Under the pieces are notes generated by a model, which was not told where the DNA came from, did no database searches, and saw only the letters and a program-made list of their open reading frames with translations. This document shows positions 24,152-33,195 of a DNA stretch of 64,000 bases, piece by piece (the first letter of the stretch is position 1; each line of letters opens with the position of its first letter). The position numbers were made by a program, and so were the translations under genes. Source of the DNA: Streptomyces halstedii (lineage in GTDB: Bacteria; Actinomycetota; Actinomycetes; Streptomycetales; Streptomycetaceae); the NCBI GenBank assembly GCA_000720535.1, contig JOAZ01000005.1, forward strand, positions 248,001 through 312,000, read 5' to 3'.

Positions 24152-24907
24152 TCAGAAACCGTGCCGGTAGCCGCCGTCGACGGGCACCATGACACCCGTC
24201 AGGTAGGACGCGGCGGGCGAGAGCAGGAACGCGGCGGTCTTCCCGAACTCCTCCGCGGTGCCGTAGCGGCGCAGCGGAATCAGCGCCTCGTTGGCCGCGC
24301 GGGCCGCCTCCGCGTCGCCGGACAGGGCGTCCAGCTCACGCACCCGGTCCGTGTCGATACGGGCCGGCAGGACTCCGACGACCCGGATGCCGACCGGGCC
24401 CAGCTCGTCCGCGAGGGACTTGGCGAAGCCGGCGAGCCCGGGGCGCAGACCGTTGGAGATCGTCAGTCCGGCGATCGGCTCGTGCACGGACCCCGACAGG
24501 ACGAAGCCGATGACCCCGCCCTCGCCGAGCGCGGCGGCGGCCGTACGGGCCAGCCGGACGGCACCGAGGAAGACCGACTCGAAGGCGGACTGCCACTGGT
24601 CGTCCGTGTTGTCGGCGAGCAGGCCGGGCGGCGGGCCGCCGACGCTGACGAGGATGCCGTCCAGCCGGCCGAAGCGTTCCTTCGCGGTGTCCACCAGGCG
24701 CTGCGCGGCCGACGGGTCGGCGTTGTCGGCGGCGACACCGACCACGCCCTCGCCCAGCTCGGCGGCGGCCGCCGTGACGCCCTCCTCGTCCCGGCCGGAG
24801 ACGACCACCTTCGCGCCGTCCGCGGCGAGGGCGGCCGCGGTGGCGTTGCCCAGCCCCCGGCTGGCACCGGTGACGATGTACACACGGTCCTTCAGTCCAA
24901 GATCCAT
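24152..24907 (-). CDS. SDR family oxidoreductase with altered catalytic residues
   Basis: The 251-residue protein has a classical Rossmann start, YIVTGASRGLGNATA (TGxxxGxG at about residues 12-19), NAD-type strand ends and the C-terminal PVDGGYRHGF. The usual active-site YxxxK is replaced: after LSGSVHEPIAGL comes TISNGLRPGL, with Asn and Arg where Tyr and Lys should be. This SN..R arrangement is known from a divergent SDR subgroup annotated as 3-oxoacyl-ACP reductase homologues, so loss of standard dehydrogenase chemistry is possible. The GH15 gene ends 4 bp upstream of this start, so the two are probably cotranscribed. Confidence 0.88.
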   Translation of the reverse strand: MDLGLKDRVYIVTGASRGLGNATAAALAADGAKVVVSGRDEEGVTAAAAELGEGVVGVAADNADPSAAQRLVDTAKERFGRLDGILVSVGGPPPGLLADNTDDQWQSAFESVFLGAVRLARTAAAALGEGGVIGFVLSGSVHEPIAGLTISNGLRPGLAGFAKSLADELGPVGIRVVGVLPARIDTDRVRELDALSGDAEAARAANEALIPLRRYGTAEEFGKTAAFLLSPAASYLTGVMVPVDGGYRHGF

Positions 24908-24911
24908 GGTC

Positions 24912-26705
24912 CTATCCTGCCGCGTCGTCCAGCATCAGGTCGACCGCGCTGTTCACCAGCCCGATGTGGCTGAAGGCCTGGGGGAAGTTGCCCAGCTGGC
25001 GTCCGGCCACGGGGTCGTACTCCTCCGCGAGCAGGCCCACGTCGTTGCGCAGGCCGAGCAGCCTCTCGAACAGCTTCTCCGCCTCCTGCCTGCGGCCCGT
25101 CCGCAGCAGCGCGTCGACCAGCCAGAACGAGCAGACGACGAACGCCCCCTCGTCGCCGGGCAGGCCGTCCACGGAACCCCCCTCGGTGCTGTACCGGCGG
25201 ACCAGGCCGTCCGCGCCCAGCTCGTCGCGCACGGCGTCGACCGTGCCGATGACGCGGGGGTCGTCGCACGGCAGGAAACCGGTGCGCACGATGAGCAGGG
25301 CCGCCGCGTCCAGCTCCCGCGAACCGTAGGACTGGGTGAAGGTGTTGCGCTCGGGGTCGTAGCCCCGCTCGCAGACCTCCGCGTGGACCGCGTCCCGCAT
25401 CGTGCGCCACCGGTCGGCGTCGCCCGGCAGGCCCGGGTTCTCCTCCAGGGTGCGTACCGCCCGGTCGGCGGCCACCCACGCCATCACCTTGGAGTGCACG
25501 AAGTGGCGGCGCTCCCCGCGGATCTCCCACAGTCCCTCGTCGGGCTCGCGCCACGCGGACTCCAGGAAGCCGAGCAGACTGAGCTGGAGGTTCCAGGCGT
25601 GCGGCTTGTCGTCGAGTCCGGCGTCACGGGCCACCCTGAACGAATCGATGACCTCGCCGTACACGTCGAGCTGGCGCTGCTGCACGGCGGCGTTGCCGGT
25701 GCGGACGGGGCGGGAGTGCTCGTATCCGTCGAGCCACGGCAGCTCCGTCTCGGGGAGTCTGCGCTCGCCGGCCAGCCCGTACATGATCTGGAGGTCGGCC
25801 GGGTCGCCGGCGACGGCGCGCAGCAGCCAGTCGCGCCACTGGCGGGCCTCCTCCAGATAGCCGGCCGAGATCATGGCGCCGAGGGTGAGGGTGGAGTCCC
25901 GCAGCCAGCAGTAGCGGTAGTCCCAGTTGCGTACCCCGCCGATCTCCTCCGGCAGGGACGTGGTCAGGGCCGCGACGATGCCGCCGGTGGGGGCGTAGGT
26001 GAGGGCCTTCAGGGTGATCAGGGAGCGCATCACGGCCCGCCGGTGCGGACCCTGGTACGTGCACCGGGCCGCCCACCGCGCCCAGTCGTCCAGGGTGTGC
26101 CCGAGCGCCTTGTACGGGTCGATCAGCTTGGGCCGCGGGGAGTGCGAGGCGTGCCAGGTGAGGACGAACGCCACGCTCTCGCCCTCCTTCACCGTGAAGG
26201 AGGAGCACGTGCTGAACTGCTGGCCCCAGGTCTTGACCGGCGGTTCGCTGCGCAGCCAGACGGAGTCGGGGCCCGCGACGGCCACCCGGTGACCGTGGGA
26301 GCGGCGCATCCACGGCACCACGCTGCCGAAGTCGAAGCGCAGGCGCAGGACGGAACTCATGTCGACGCTGCCGCTGACGCCTTCGACGATCCGCATCACG
26401 TCGGGCGCCTTGTCGCGCTGCGGCATGAAGTCGGTGACCTTGACCGTGCCGGTCCTGGTCTCCCAGAACGTCTCCAGGACCAGCGAGTCGTCCACGTAGG
26501 CGCGCCGGGCGCAGGTCTCGGCGCTGTCGGTGCCCCGGGGCGCGATCCGCCAGTGGCCGTTGTCCGCGTCGCCCAGCAGGGCCGCGAAGCAGGCGCCGGA
26601 GTCGAAGCGGGGCAGGCACAGCCAGTCGATCGAACCGTTCCGGCCGACCAGGGCGCCGGTCTGGAGATCGCCGATGAGCGCGTAGTCCTCGATGCGTGGT
26701 GTCAC
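24912..26705 (-). CDS. Glycoside hydrolase family 15 protein (glucoamylase/trehalase-like)
   Basis: The 597-residue cytosolic protein has the actinobacterial GH15 layout. An N-terminal beta domain starts PRIEDYALIGDLQTGALVG and GSIDWLCLPRFDSGACF. The (alpha/alpha)6 barrel has GGVRNWDYRYCWLRDST and, at the C-terminus, LLAEEYDPVAGRQLGNFPQAFSH, which contains the catalytic Glu. Characterised relatives include mycobacterial trehalase and glucan 1,4-alpha-glucosidases. Either trehalose or maltodextrin is a possible substrate. There is no signal peptide. It lies 4 bp before the SDR gene. Confidence 0.9.
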   Translation of the reverse strand: MTPRIEDYALIGDLQTGALVGRNGSIDWLCLPRFDSGACFAALLGDADNGHWRIAPRGTDSAETCARRAYVDDSLVLETFWETRTGTVKVTDFMPQRDKAPDVMRIVEGVSGSVDMSSVLRLRFDFGSVVPWMRRSHGHRVAVAGPDSVWLRSEPPVKTWGQQFSTCSSFTVKEGESVAFVLTWHASHSPRPKLIDPYKALGHTLDDWARWAARCTYQGPHRRAVMRSLITLKALTYAPTGGIVAALTTSLPEEIGGVRNWDYRYCWLRDSTLTLGAMISAGYLEEARQWRDWLLRAVAGDPADLQIMYGLAGERRLPETELPWLDGYEHSRPVRTGNAAVQQRQLDVYGEVIDSFRVARDAGLDDKPHAWNLQLSLLGFLESAWREPDEGLWEIRGERRHFVHSKVMAWVAADRAVRTLEENPGLPGDADRWRTMRDAVHAEVCERGYDPERNTFTQSYGSRELDAAALLIVRTGFLPCDDPRVIGTVDAVRDELGADGLVRRYSTEGGSVDGLPGDEGAFVVCSFWLVDALLRTGRRQEAEKLFERLLGLRNDVGLLAEEYDPVAGRQLGNFPQAFSHIGLVNSAVDLMLDDAAG

Positions 26706-26764
26706 GTATCGGCGTCTTCCCGAACCGTGGCCCCGCTAAGCGGCGGGAGGGGGGTGAAGCGGAT

Positions 26765-27559
26765 TCAGGCGGTGGCCGGCTCGGGCTCCCCGGCGTTCTC
26801 GCTCTGGTCCGCCGCCTCCTCGCGGTCGCGCTTCTCGCGGCGCAGGAGGATCACCCAGCCGACCGGGACGCCCGCGGCGAAGAGCCACCACTGGACGGCG
26901 TAGGCCATGTGCGGGCCGATGGAGCCGTCGTCGGGGGCCTCGATCGGCTCGGGACCGCCGTCGGCCGGCACGGGGTCCGTCAGCTCGACGTACCCGCCGA
27001 GGACGGGCCGGCCGAGCAGGTGCGCCTGCTGGGCGCTGTTGATGAGCATCACCTGGCGGTCCGGCAGACCCGCCAGGTCCTTGATGCCGCTGGCGCCCGT
27101 CGTCTCGTCGGCCTTGAGCCGGCCGGTGACGGTGACCTCGCCGCGCGGCGGGGCCGGGACCTCGGGGTACGCCTCCTGGGTGGCGGCGGCGGGGACCCAG
27201 CCGCGGTTGACCAGGACCGTGCCGCCGCCCTTGAGGTCGAGCGGGGTCAGCACCAGGACGCCGATGCGGTCGTCCCGCGAGGTGCGGCGGCGTACGACGA
27301 CCTCGTGCTCGGTGTCGAAGGTGCCGGTGGCCGTCACCGCCCGCCAGTAGTCCGAGCGCGGGACGGTGTGCCCGGGGGAGGTCAGCCGGGAGACGGGGGC
27401 CGGGGCGGCCTCCAGGTTCTTCGTGATCAGCGCGTTCTGCGCGACCCGGTGTTCATGGCGGTGCAACTGCCAGAAACCCAGTTCGACCATCGTGGGAATC
27501 AGGACGAGGACGATGAGGGTGAGGATCACCCACTGCCGGGTCAACAGGAAGCGGTACAC
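26765..27559 (-). CDS. SURF1 family cytochrome oxidase assembly protein
   Basis: The 264-residue protein has the SURF1 form: an N-terminal helix (VILTLIVLVLIPTMVELGFWQLHRH, ending in the family motif GxWQLxR), a long extracytoplasmic domain with VLVNRGWVPA and PHMAYAVQWW, and a second helix (about 224-245). SURF1 proteins assist heme a insertion into aa3-type cytochrome c oxidase. The frame is open further upstream, but the GTG at 27559 gives the correct N-terminal helix start. A short acidic tail ends the protein. Confidence 0.88.
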   Translation of the reverse strand: MYRFLLTRQWVILTLIVLVLIPTMVELGFWQLHRHEHRVAQNALITKNLEAAPAPVSRLTSPGHTVPRSDYWRAVTATGTFDTEHEVVVRRRTSRDDRIGVLVLTPLDLKGGGTVLVNRGWVPAAATQEAYPEVPAPPRGEVTVTGRLKADETTGASGIKDLAGLPDRQVMLINSAQQAHLLGRPVLGGYVELTDPVPADGGPEPIEAPDDGSIGPHMAYAVQWWLFAAGVPVGWVILLRREKRDREEAADQSENAGEPEPATA

Positions 27560-27627
27560 CCCATGACCGTACAACCGGGGCCATGGGGTGCGGCACGGAG
27601 GGTCCCTGTCGTGGGGGGACCGGACCG

Positions 27628-27861
27628 TCACACTTTGTCCACGATGCCCGTCCTTCCCTCGGCCCGGGCGCAGTGGCCGCCGCAGTACCAGTGGCCGTCC
27701 ACCTCGACGCCCTGGCCGATGACCTGCACCCGGCAGTGCTCGCAGATGGGTGCCATGCGGTGGATGGCGCAGGAGAAACAGTCGAAGACGTGGACGGCGC
27801 CCTGCGCGTGCACCTCGAAGGACATCCCGTAGTCGTTTCCGCAAACCTCACAACGTGCCAT
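27628..27861 (-). CDS. Small Cys/His-rich zinc-ribbon protein
   Basis: The 77-residue protein has eight cysteines in four pairs: CEVC near the N-terminus, CFSC, CEHC, and CGGHC near residue 60, with flanking histidines. This suggests two treble-clef or ribbon zinc sites, similar to actinobacterial prokaryotic-metallothionein-like or LIM-like mini proteins. A weak hairpin at 27601-27621 follows the stop. It lies between SURF1 and the exonuclease gene, all leftward. Its role is unknown; metal binding is inferred from the cysteines. Confidence 0.75.
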   Translation of the reverse strand: MARCEVCGNDYGMSFEVHAQGAVHVFDCFSCAIHRMAPICEHCRVQVIGQGVEVDGHWYCGGHCARAEGRTGIVDKV

Positions 27862-27924
27862 GCGCCACAGGGTGGGACGCCGGGCGGCGGGGTGCGAGCG
27901 GGTACCGGGCGAGTCGCGGGCGGT

Positions 27925-28926
27925 TCACTCCGATGACGGTGACGGGGGCGGCACCGCGACACCCCGTGCGGGCGCCACGTCCCTCAGCAGGTGGGTGAAG
28001 GCGCTCTCCTCCAGGATCGGCGTGCCGAACGACTTCGCCTTCACCGTCTTCGACGTCGCCGCGTCCGGGTCGTTGGTGACGAGCAGGCTGGTCAGCCGGG
28101 AGACGCTGGTCGCCACGTGCAGACCGGCCTCCACGGCGCGGTCCTCCAGGAGTTCGCGGTCGACCGAGGTGTCCCCGGAGAACGCCACCCGCATGCCCTG
28201 CGCGAGCGGCTTGTCCGGCTCGTACCGGCCGGGGTTCGGATACGGGCAGGCCGGGCGCTTCCGGGAGGGACGCCAGGTGCCCTGGCCGCGCGAGGGCTGG
28301 TAGCCGGCGCGCGGGGCGACCGGTGAGTCCGTCCACTCCGTCAGCGGCCGGCACTCCAGCAGCGGCAGCCGCGCCCCGGTCCGGGCGGCGGCGTGCAGGC
28401 TCGGCCGGAAGGCCTCGGCCAGCACCCGCGCGTCGTCCAGGGCGTGGTGCGCGCGCTGCTGCACCACACCGAAGTGCGCGGCGAGCGACTCCAGCTTGTG
28501 GTTGGGCAGCGGGAGCCGCAGCTCCTTGGAGAGCGCGATCGTGCACAGCCGCTGCCGCACCGGCGCGGTGATCGCCGCGCGGGCGTACTCCCGGGCGAGC
28601 ATCGACCAGTCGAACGCGGCGTTGTGCGCGACGAGCACCCGGCCGTCGAGCCGCTCGGACAGCTGGGCGGCCACCTCCGGGAAGAGCGGCGCCCCCTCCA
28701 GGGCGTCGCTGGTCAGCCCGTGGATCCAGACGGGGCCGGGGTCCCGCTCGGGGTTGACCAGCGTGTACCAGTGGTCCTCGACGTCGCCCAGCGCGTCCAG
28801 ACGGTAGACCGCCGCGGACACTATCCGGTCGTCGCGGGCGAGTCCGGTGGTCTCCACGTCGACGACCGCGTACCCCTGGGGGTAGGCGGTCGGCCACGGC
28901 GCTGCGGTCTGACGGTCGTCGAGCAT
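27925..28926 (-). CDS. DEDDh 3'-5' exonuclease with C-terminal BRCT domain
   Basis: The 333-residue protein has an N-terminal DnaQ/epsilon-type exonuclease: ExoI YAVVDVETTGLARDD, ExoII VLVAHNAAFDWSML and ExoIII HHALDDARVLAE, with the DEDDh His. A Pro/Arg-rich linker follows, then a BRCT domain (GMRVAFSGDTSVDRELLED and VSRLTSLLVTNDP). Such exonuclease-BRCT proteins are common in actinobacteria and probably act in DNA repair or replication editing. I chose ATG 28926; a longer frame upstream overlaps the divergent VIT gene. Confidence 0.88.
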   Translation of the reverse strand: MLDDRQTAAPWPTAYPQGYAVVDVETTGLARDDRIVSAAVYRLDALGDVEDHWYTLVNPERDPGPVWIHGLTSDALEGAPLFPEVAAQLSERLDGRVLVAHNAAFDWSMLAREYARAAITAPVRQRLCTIALSKELRLPLPNHKLESLAAHFGVVQQRAHHALDDARVLAEAFRPSLHAAARTGARLPLLECRPLTEWTDSPVAPRAGYQPSRGQGTWRPSRKRPACPYPNPGRYEPDKPLAQGMRVAFSGDTSVDRELLEDRAVEAGLHVATSVSRLTSLLVTNDPDAATSKTVKAKSFGTPILEESAFTHLLRDVAPARGVAVPPPSPSSE

Positions 28927-29074
28927 GGTCACAGAGAATACGGGCCGCGACTGACAGCGCCCCAGCCGGGCGCCCCGCGCGGGTGAACCCGAAGGGAGCA
29001 GGGCGCCGTTGGACGCGGGGCCGGCAGGGCGGGTCGTGACGCGTCCGGGCCCCGTGCGGTGAGACCCTCCCGGG

Positions 29075-29788
29075 GTGGACCAGACGCGGAGGCACGAGGA
29101 ACCCCACGAGGGCGCCATGGGGACCCGGCTCAACTGGCTGCGGGCCGCGGTCCTCGGCGCCAACGACGGTGTGGTGTCCACCGCCGGCCTGGTCGTCGGC
29201 GTCGCCGGGGCCACCGGCGACCGCGCCACCCTCCTGACGGCCGGTCTGGCCGGGCTGCTCGCGGGTTCCATGTCGATGGCGGCCGGCGAGTACGTGTCGG
29301 TGTCCACCCAGCGGGACTCCGAGAGGGCCGCGCTGGCGCAGGAGAGGCGCGAGCTGGAGGAGACACCGGAGGACGAACTCGACGAGCTGACCGAGATGCT
29401 GGAGGACAAGGGGCTGACGGCCCGGGTCGCCCGTGAGGCCGCCGTCCAGCTCACCGCCCGTGACGCGCTGCGCGCCCACGCGGAGGTGGAGCTGGGCATC
29501 GACCCCGACGAGCTGACCAACCCCTGGCACGCGGCGGGGGCCAGCTTCCTGGCGTTCACGGTCGGCGCGCTGCTGCCGCTGCTGGCCATCGTGCTGCCCC
29601 CGGCCTCGCTGCGGCTGGTGGTCACGGTGGCGTCGGTGCTCGCGGCGCTGGCCTTCACCGGCTGGTGGAGCGCGCGGCTGGGCGCGGCGCCGATGGGGCG
29701 CGCGGTGCTGCGGAACATGGGCGGGGGAGCGGTGGCCATGGCGGTGACGTACGCGGCGGGGGCGCTGCTGGGGGCCGCGGGGGCGTGA
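29075..29788 (+). CDS. VIT1/CCC1 family metal transporter
   Basis: The 237-residue protein has the family's two N-terminal helices with the characteristic LGANDGVVSTAGLVVGVAGA and GLLAGSMSMAAGEYVSVSTQ. A long cytoplasmic charged region (ALAQERRELEETPEDELDEL, about 85-115) binds metal in plant VIT1, and three C-terminal helices follow. VIT1/CCC1 proteins move Fe(II) or Mn(II) out of the cytosol. GTG start. The gene is divergent from the exonuclease gene. Confidence 0.88.
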   Translation: MDQTRRHEEPHEGAMGTRLNWLRAAVLGANDGVVSTAGLVVGVAGATGDRATLLTAGLAGLLAGSMSMAAGEYVSVSTQRDSERAALAQERRELEETPEDELDELTEMLEDKGLTARVAREAAVQLTARDALRAHAEVELGIDPDELTNPWHAAGASFLAFTVGALLPLLAIVLPPASLRLVVTVASVLAALAFTGWWSARLGAAPMGRAVLRNMGGGAVAMAVTYAAGALLGAAGA

Positions 29789-29888
29789 GGGCGGTCGGGG
29801 CGCGGGCCCCTGGAGCCGGTGGGGCGCAACTTCCGTATCCGGAACGCGGGTTTCCTCCCCGGTGCCGTCCCAGGTGAAATCCCGCGAC

Positions 29889-29943
29889 GCGGTGTTCGCT
29901 TGGTGGAGTCCCGGGGTGCGGTGTTCTTGGTGGAATCCACCAA
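29889..29943. promoter_or_regulatory. Palindrome and partial direct repeat upstream of the sterol desaturase gene
   Basis: TTGGTGGAATCCACCAA at 29927-29943 is a perfect 8-bp palindrome with a one-base centre. The same half-site and its left flank (GCGGTGTTC then TTGGTGGA and TCC) occur 29 bp upstream at 29889-29911, interrupted by GC. The arrangement of one full and one half site fits a repressor operator. It lies 80 bp before the sterol desaturase ATG. Confidence 0.6.
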
Positions 29944-30022
29944 ACGCTGATGACTCCACGTCTCACATACTTGTGGGTAACAACGTCTATCCTCCGCCCG
30001 CCCGCGGCCCTACGGTGCTCGC

Positions 30023-30922
30023 ATGGAGCCGAACCTGCCCGATGTCGTGCTGTGGTCCATCCCGGCCTTCGTCCTGCTGACCGTCCTGGAAATGGTGTCC
30101 TGCCGGCTGCACCCGGACGACGAGGCCGCCGGGTACGAGGCCAAGGACGCCGCCACCAGCGTCACCATGGGCCTGGGCAGCCTGGTCTTCGACCTGTTGT
30201 GGAAGATACCCGTCGTGGCGATCTACACCGCCCTGTACGAACTGACCCCGCTGCGCGTCCCCGTGCTGTGGTGGACGATCCCGCTGATGCTGTTCGCCCA
30301 GGACTTCTTCTACTACTGGTCGCACCGGGGCCACCACGTCATCCGGATCCTCTGGGCCTGCCACGTGGTGCACCACTCCAGCCGGAACTTCAACCTCACC
30401 ACGGCGCTCCGCCAGCCCTGGACCTCGCTGACCACCTGGCCGTTCTACCTCCCGCTGATCGCCCTCGGCGTCCATCCGGCGGCGCTCGCCTTCTGCTCCT
30501 CGGCGAACCTCGTCTACCAGTTCTGGGTGCACACCGAACGGATCGGCAGGCTGCCCCGCCCCTTCGAGTACGTCCTCAACACGCCCTCGCACCACCGGGT
30601 GCACCACGCCTCGCAGGGCGGCTACCTCGACCGGAACTTCGGCGGCATCCTCATCGTCTGGGACCGGCTCTTCGGTTCCTTCGCCGCCGAGGGCGAGCGG
30701 CCCGTCTACGGCCTCACCAAGAACATCACCACCTACAACCCGCTCCGGGTCGCCACCCACGAGTACGCCGCCATCGCCCGCGACGTACGGGCGGCCGGCA
30801 GCTGGAGCGAGCGGGCGGGGCGGGTCTTCCGCGGACCCGGCTGGCAGCCCGCCCGTACCGCCACAGCCCCGGCGCCGGCCGCCACAGCCCCGGCGCCCGC
30901 CGCCACCGAGCGTGCCGGATGA
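30023..30922 (+). CDS. Sterol desaturase/fatty-acid hydroxylase family protein
   Basis: The 299-residue membrane protein contains the di-iron histidine clusters of the family: WSHRGHHVI, ACHVVHHSSRNFN and TPSHHRVHHA. These sit among about four hydrophobic segments. Such enzymes insert hydroxyl or double bonds in lipids using O2; the substrate in Streptomyces is not known. The C-terminus is a low-complexity APAPAAT repeat of 21-bp coding units. Its TGA overlaps the ATG of the YhhN gene. Confidence 0.88.
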   Translation: MEPNLPDVVLWSIPAFVLLTVLEMVSCRLHPDDEAAGYEAKDAATSVTMGLGSLVFDLLWKIPVVAIYTALYELTPLRVPVLWWTIPLMLFAQDFFYYWSHRGHHVIRILWACHVVHHSSRNFNLTTALRQPWTSLTTWPFYLPLIALGVHPAALAFCSSANLVYQFWVHTERIGRLPRPFEYVLNTPSHHRVHHASQGGYLDRNFGGILIVWDRLFGSFAAEGERPVYGLTKNITTYNPLRVATHEYAAIARDVRAAGSWSERAGRVFRGPGWQPARTATAPAPAATAPAPAATERAG

Positions 30923-31599
30923 GCGCGCTCCCCGGGGCGCCCCGCCTCGTCCGCCCGCTGCTCGCCGCGTTCCTCGCCGTCGCCGTGGTGGACCTGGCCG
31001 GCCTCCTCGCCGGGGCGCACGCCGCCCATCTGGCCGCCAAGCCGCTGCTGCTGCCGCTCCTCGCCGCCTACGCGGCGGCCCGAGGCGGGCCCCGGCCGCT
31101 CGTCGCCGCGCTGCTGTGCGGCTGGGGCGGGGACGTGCTGCTGATGCCGGGCGCGGACGCCGCGTTCCTGGCCGGGATGGGGTGCTTCGCCGCGGGCCAC
31201 GTCTGCTACCTCGCGCTCTTCGGGCGCGGACGCGCGTCCGTGGGGGCCGGGGCCGGGTACGCGGTGGCGCTCGCCGTCTTCGTCGTCCTCCTGTGGCCGG
31301 ACCTGCCCGGCGGGCTGCGCGCCCCGCTGGCCTGCTACAGCCTGCTGCTGGCCACCATGGCCTGGCGGGCCGGCGTCCTCGGCCGGTACGCCGCCGCCGG
31401 CGGGGCGCTCTTCCTGCTCTCCGACGCGCTCATCGCCACCGGCATCGCCGACTGGCCGCCGCTGCCCGCCCACGACTTCTGGGTGATGCTGACCTATCTG
31501 GCGGCCCAGTACCTGCTCACCGTCGGGGTGCTGGGGCGCCCGGAGACCGCTTCCGGGACGGACGGAGCGGCGCACCCCGCGGGCGGCGTCCGGATCTGA
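30919..31599 (+). CDS. YhhN/TMEM86 family membrane protein (lysoplasmalogenase-like)
   Basis: The 226-residue protein has seven or eight hydrophobic helices. It carries the YhhN pattern KPLLLPLLAAY near the first helices, GDVLLMPGADAAFLAGMGCFAAGHVCYLALF mid-protein (split across two helices), and a final LLSDALIATGIA with YLAAQYLL. Eukaryotic TMEM86 hydrolyses the vinyl-ether bond of lysoplasmalogens; bacterial members are less defined. ATGA overlap couples it to the sterol desaturase gene, suggesting a lipid-linked pair. Confidence 0.85.
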   Translation: MSALPGAPRLVRPLLAAFLAVAVVDLAGLLAGAHAAHLAAKPLLLPLLAAYAAARGGPRPLVAALLCGWGGDVLLMPGADAAFLAGMGCFAAGHVCYLALFGRGRASVGAGAGYAVALAVFVVLLWPDLPGGLRAPLACYSLLLATMAWRAGVLGRYAAAGGALFLLSDALIATGIADWPPLPAHDFWVMLTYLAAQYLLTVGVLGRPETASGTDGAAHPAGGVRI

Positions 31600-31616
31600 G
31601 GGCGCCGCGACGCCGA

Positions 31617-31647
31617 AGGGGCCGGGGAGGTGTGCTCCCCGGCCCCT
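31617..31647. terminator. Bidirectional terminator between YhhN and protease genes
   Basis: A 13-bp perfect stem pairs 31617-31629 with 31635-31647 around GTGTG. It lies 17 bp past the YhhN stop and 18 bp past the end of the convergent protease gene, so it can serve both. Confidence 0.85.
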
Positions 31648-31665
31648 CAGGTGTGTGCCGTGTCC

Positions 31666-33195
31666 CTACTTGCTGACCGCGTCCAGCGCGTCCACGACAC
31701 CGGCTCCGTAGAAGCCGTTGTAGCTCTTGCCGCCCTGGCAGACGGCGTCGATGACGCCGTCACCGTTGATGTCGTACGGGGCGCCGCACGCGGTGGCGTC
31801 CGCCTGGAGCGTCAGCAGCGCCTTCACCATCGCCGCCGAGGCGTGCGGGTGGCTCGACTTGATGAGCGCCGCGACGCCCGCCACGTGCGGGGACGCCATG
31901 GACGTACCGGCCTTGTAGCCGAACTTCCCGCCCGGCAGCGTCGAGAGGATCAGACCGTTGTCGGCCGGTGCCTCGGGGGCCTGGTAGACGGTGGAGTCAC
32001 CGCCGGGGGCCGCCACGTCGACGACGCCCAGACCGTAGTTGGAGTACGAGGCCTTGAGGCCCTTCGCGCCGGTGGCCGAGACCGTCACGACACCCGGCAG
32101 CAGGCTCGGGATGTCGGGGCAGAGCCGCGGGTTGATCGTGCGGGTCACCGTCGTGGAGTCGTTGGGGCTGGTCGCGTCCTCGATCGAGCGCTGGGCGAGG
32201 TCGAGGCGGGAGTTGCCGGCCGCGGCGACGTTGACGACGCCCTTGCCCTCCGCGTAACGGGTGGCCCGGTTGACCGCCTCGACGAGGGCGCCCTGGTCCG
32301 GGTCGTTCTTGCAGTTGAACATCCACGGGTCGGTGTAATAGCTGTTGTTGGTCACGTCGACGCCGTGCTCCGCCGCCCAGACGAAGCCGCAGACGACCGC
32401 CTCGGTGTAGAAGAAGCCGTCCGGGTTCGACACCTTGATGCCGGACACCTTCACGCCGGGCGCGACACCGGTGATGCCGGTGCCGTTCTTCGCCGCGGCG
32501 ATGGTGCCCGCGACGTGCGTGCCGTGGTCGCTCTCACCGGCCGCCGGGCGCCAGGCGCCCGCGGTGGTGTCCGGGGCGCCGGACACGCAGTTCACCGACG
32601 CGCCGCGGTCGAAGTTCGGCGCCAGGTCCGGATGGGTGTCGTCCACGCCCGTGTCGATGACACCGACCGTCACCCGGCTGCTGCCGAGCGACTTCTTGTG
32701 CGCCTTGTCGGCCTTGATCGCGGGCAGGTCCCACTGGAGCGGCTCCAGCTCGTCCTGGCCGGCCTTCGCGCCCGCGGCCGCGATCTCCGCCTGCTCGGCG
32801 GTGAGGGGCTGCGCCACCCCGATGTCCGTCGTGGCCTGCGGGACGATCGGGTTGGTACGGGTCGCCCCGGCGGACTGCACGGCCCAGGACGTGCGTATCG
32901 CCGGCCCGAAGTCCGGGTTCTGCGAGTGGACGACGATCACGCCTATGCGGTCGTACGACGTGACGACGGTGCCGCCCGCCTTGGCTATCGCCTTCTTCAC
33001 CAGCGCCGCCGTGCCGATACCGCCGCGCGTGTTCACGACGTACGACAGCTTCGGGCCGTCCGTCCGAACCGTCGCCGTCGGCGCGTCCGCCGGAGCGGCC
33101 GAGGCGGTCCCCGGAAGGAAGGCGAGCGAGGCCGTCAGCGCCAGCCCGACGGGCAGCGTGAGTGCGCGTGTCCGTCTGGATGCCAGATGAGCCAT
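31666..33195 (-). CDS. Secreted subtilisin-like serine protease (S8)
   Basis: The 509-residue protein has a signal peptide (RRTR, then a hydrophobic core ending TASA near residue 33), an N-terminal propeptide-like region and a subtilase domain. The catalytic Asp is in TVGVIDTGVDDTHPD (about 180), the His in SDHGTHVAGT (about 224), the oxyanion Asn region in VVNVAAAGN, and the Ser in YKAGTSMASPHVAG (about 440). A C-terminal section has a calcium-like DINGDGVID loop and two Cys that could form a disulfide. It is probably an extracellular protease. The gene is divergent from the DUF485 gene. Confidence 0.95.
   Translation of the reverse strand: MAHLASRRTRALTLPVGLALTASLAFLPGTASAAPADAPTATVRTDGPKLSYVVNTRGGIGTAALVKKAIAKAGGTVVTSYDRIGVIVVHSQNPDFGPAIRTSWAVQSAGATRTNPIVPQATTDIGVAQPLTAEQAEIAAAGAKAGQDELEPLQWDLPAIKADKAHKKSLGSSRVTVGVIDTGVDDTHPDLAPNFDRGASVNCVSGAPDTTAGAWRPAAGESDHGTHVAGTIAAAKNGTGITGVAPGVKVSGIKVSNPDGFFYTEAVVCGFVWAAEHGVDVTNNSYYTDPWMFNCKNDPDQGALVEAVNRATRYAEGKGVVNVAAAGNSRLDLAQRSIEDATSPNDSTTVTRTINPRLCPDIPSLLPGVVTVSATGAKGLKASYSNYGLGVVDVAAPGGDSTVYQAPEAPADNGLILSTLPGGKFGYKAGTSMASPHVAGVAALIKSSHPHASAAMVKALLTLQADATACGAPYDINGDGVIDAVCQGGKSYNGFYGAGVVDALDAVSK

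Noticed and set aside
24291-26903. An 870-codon forward frame opposite the GH15 gene
   Set aside because: Antisense artefact; the reverse strand has the full GH15 motifs.
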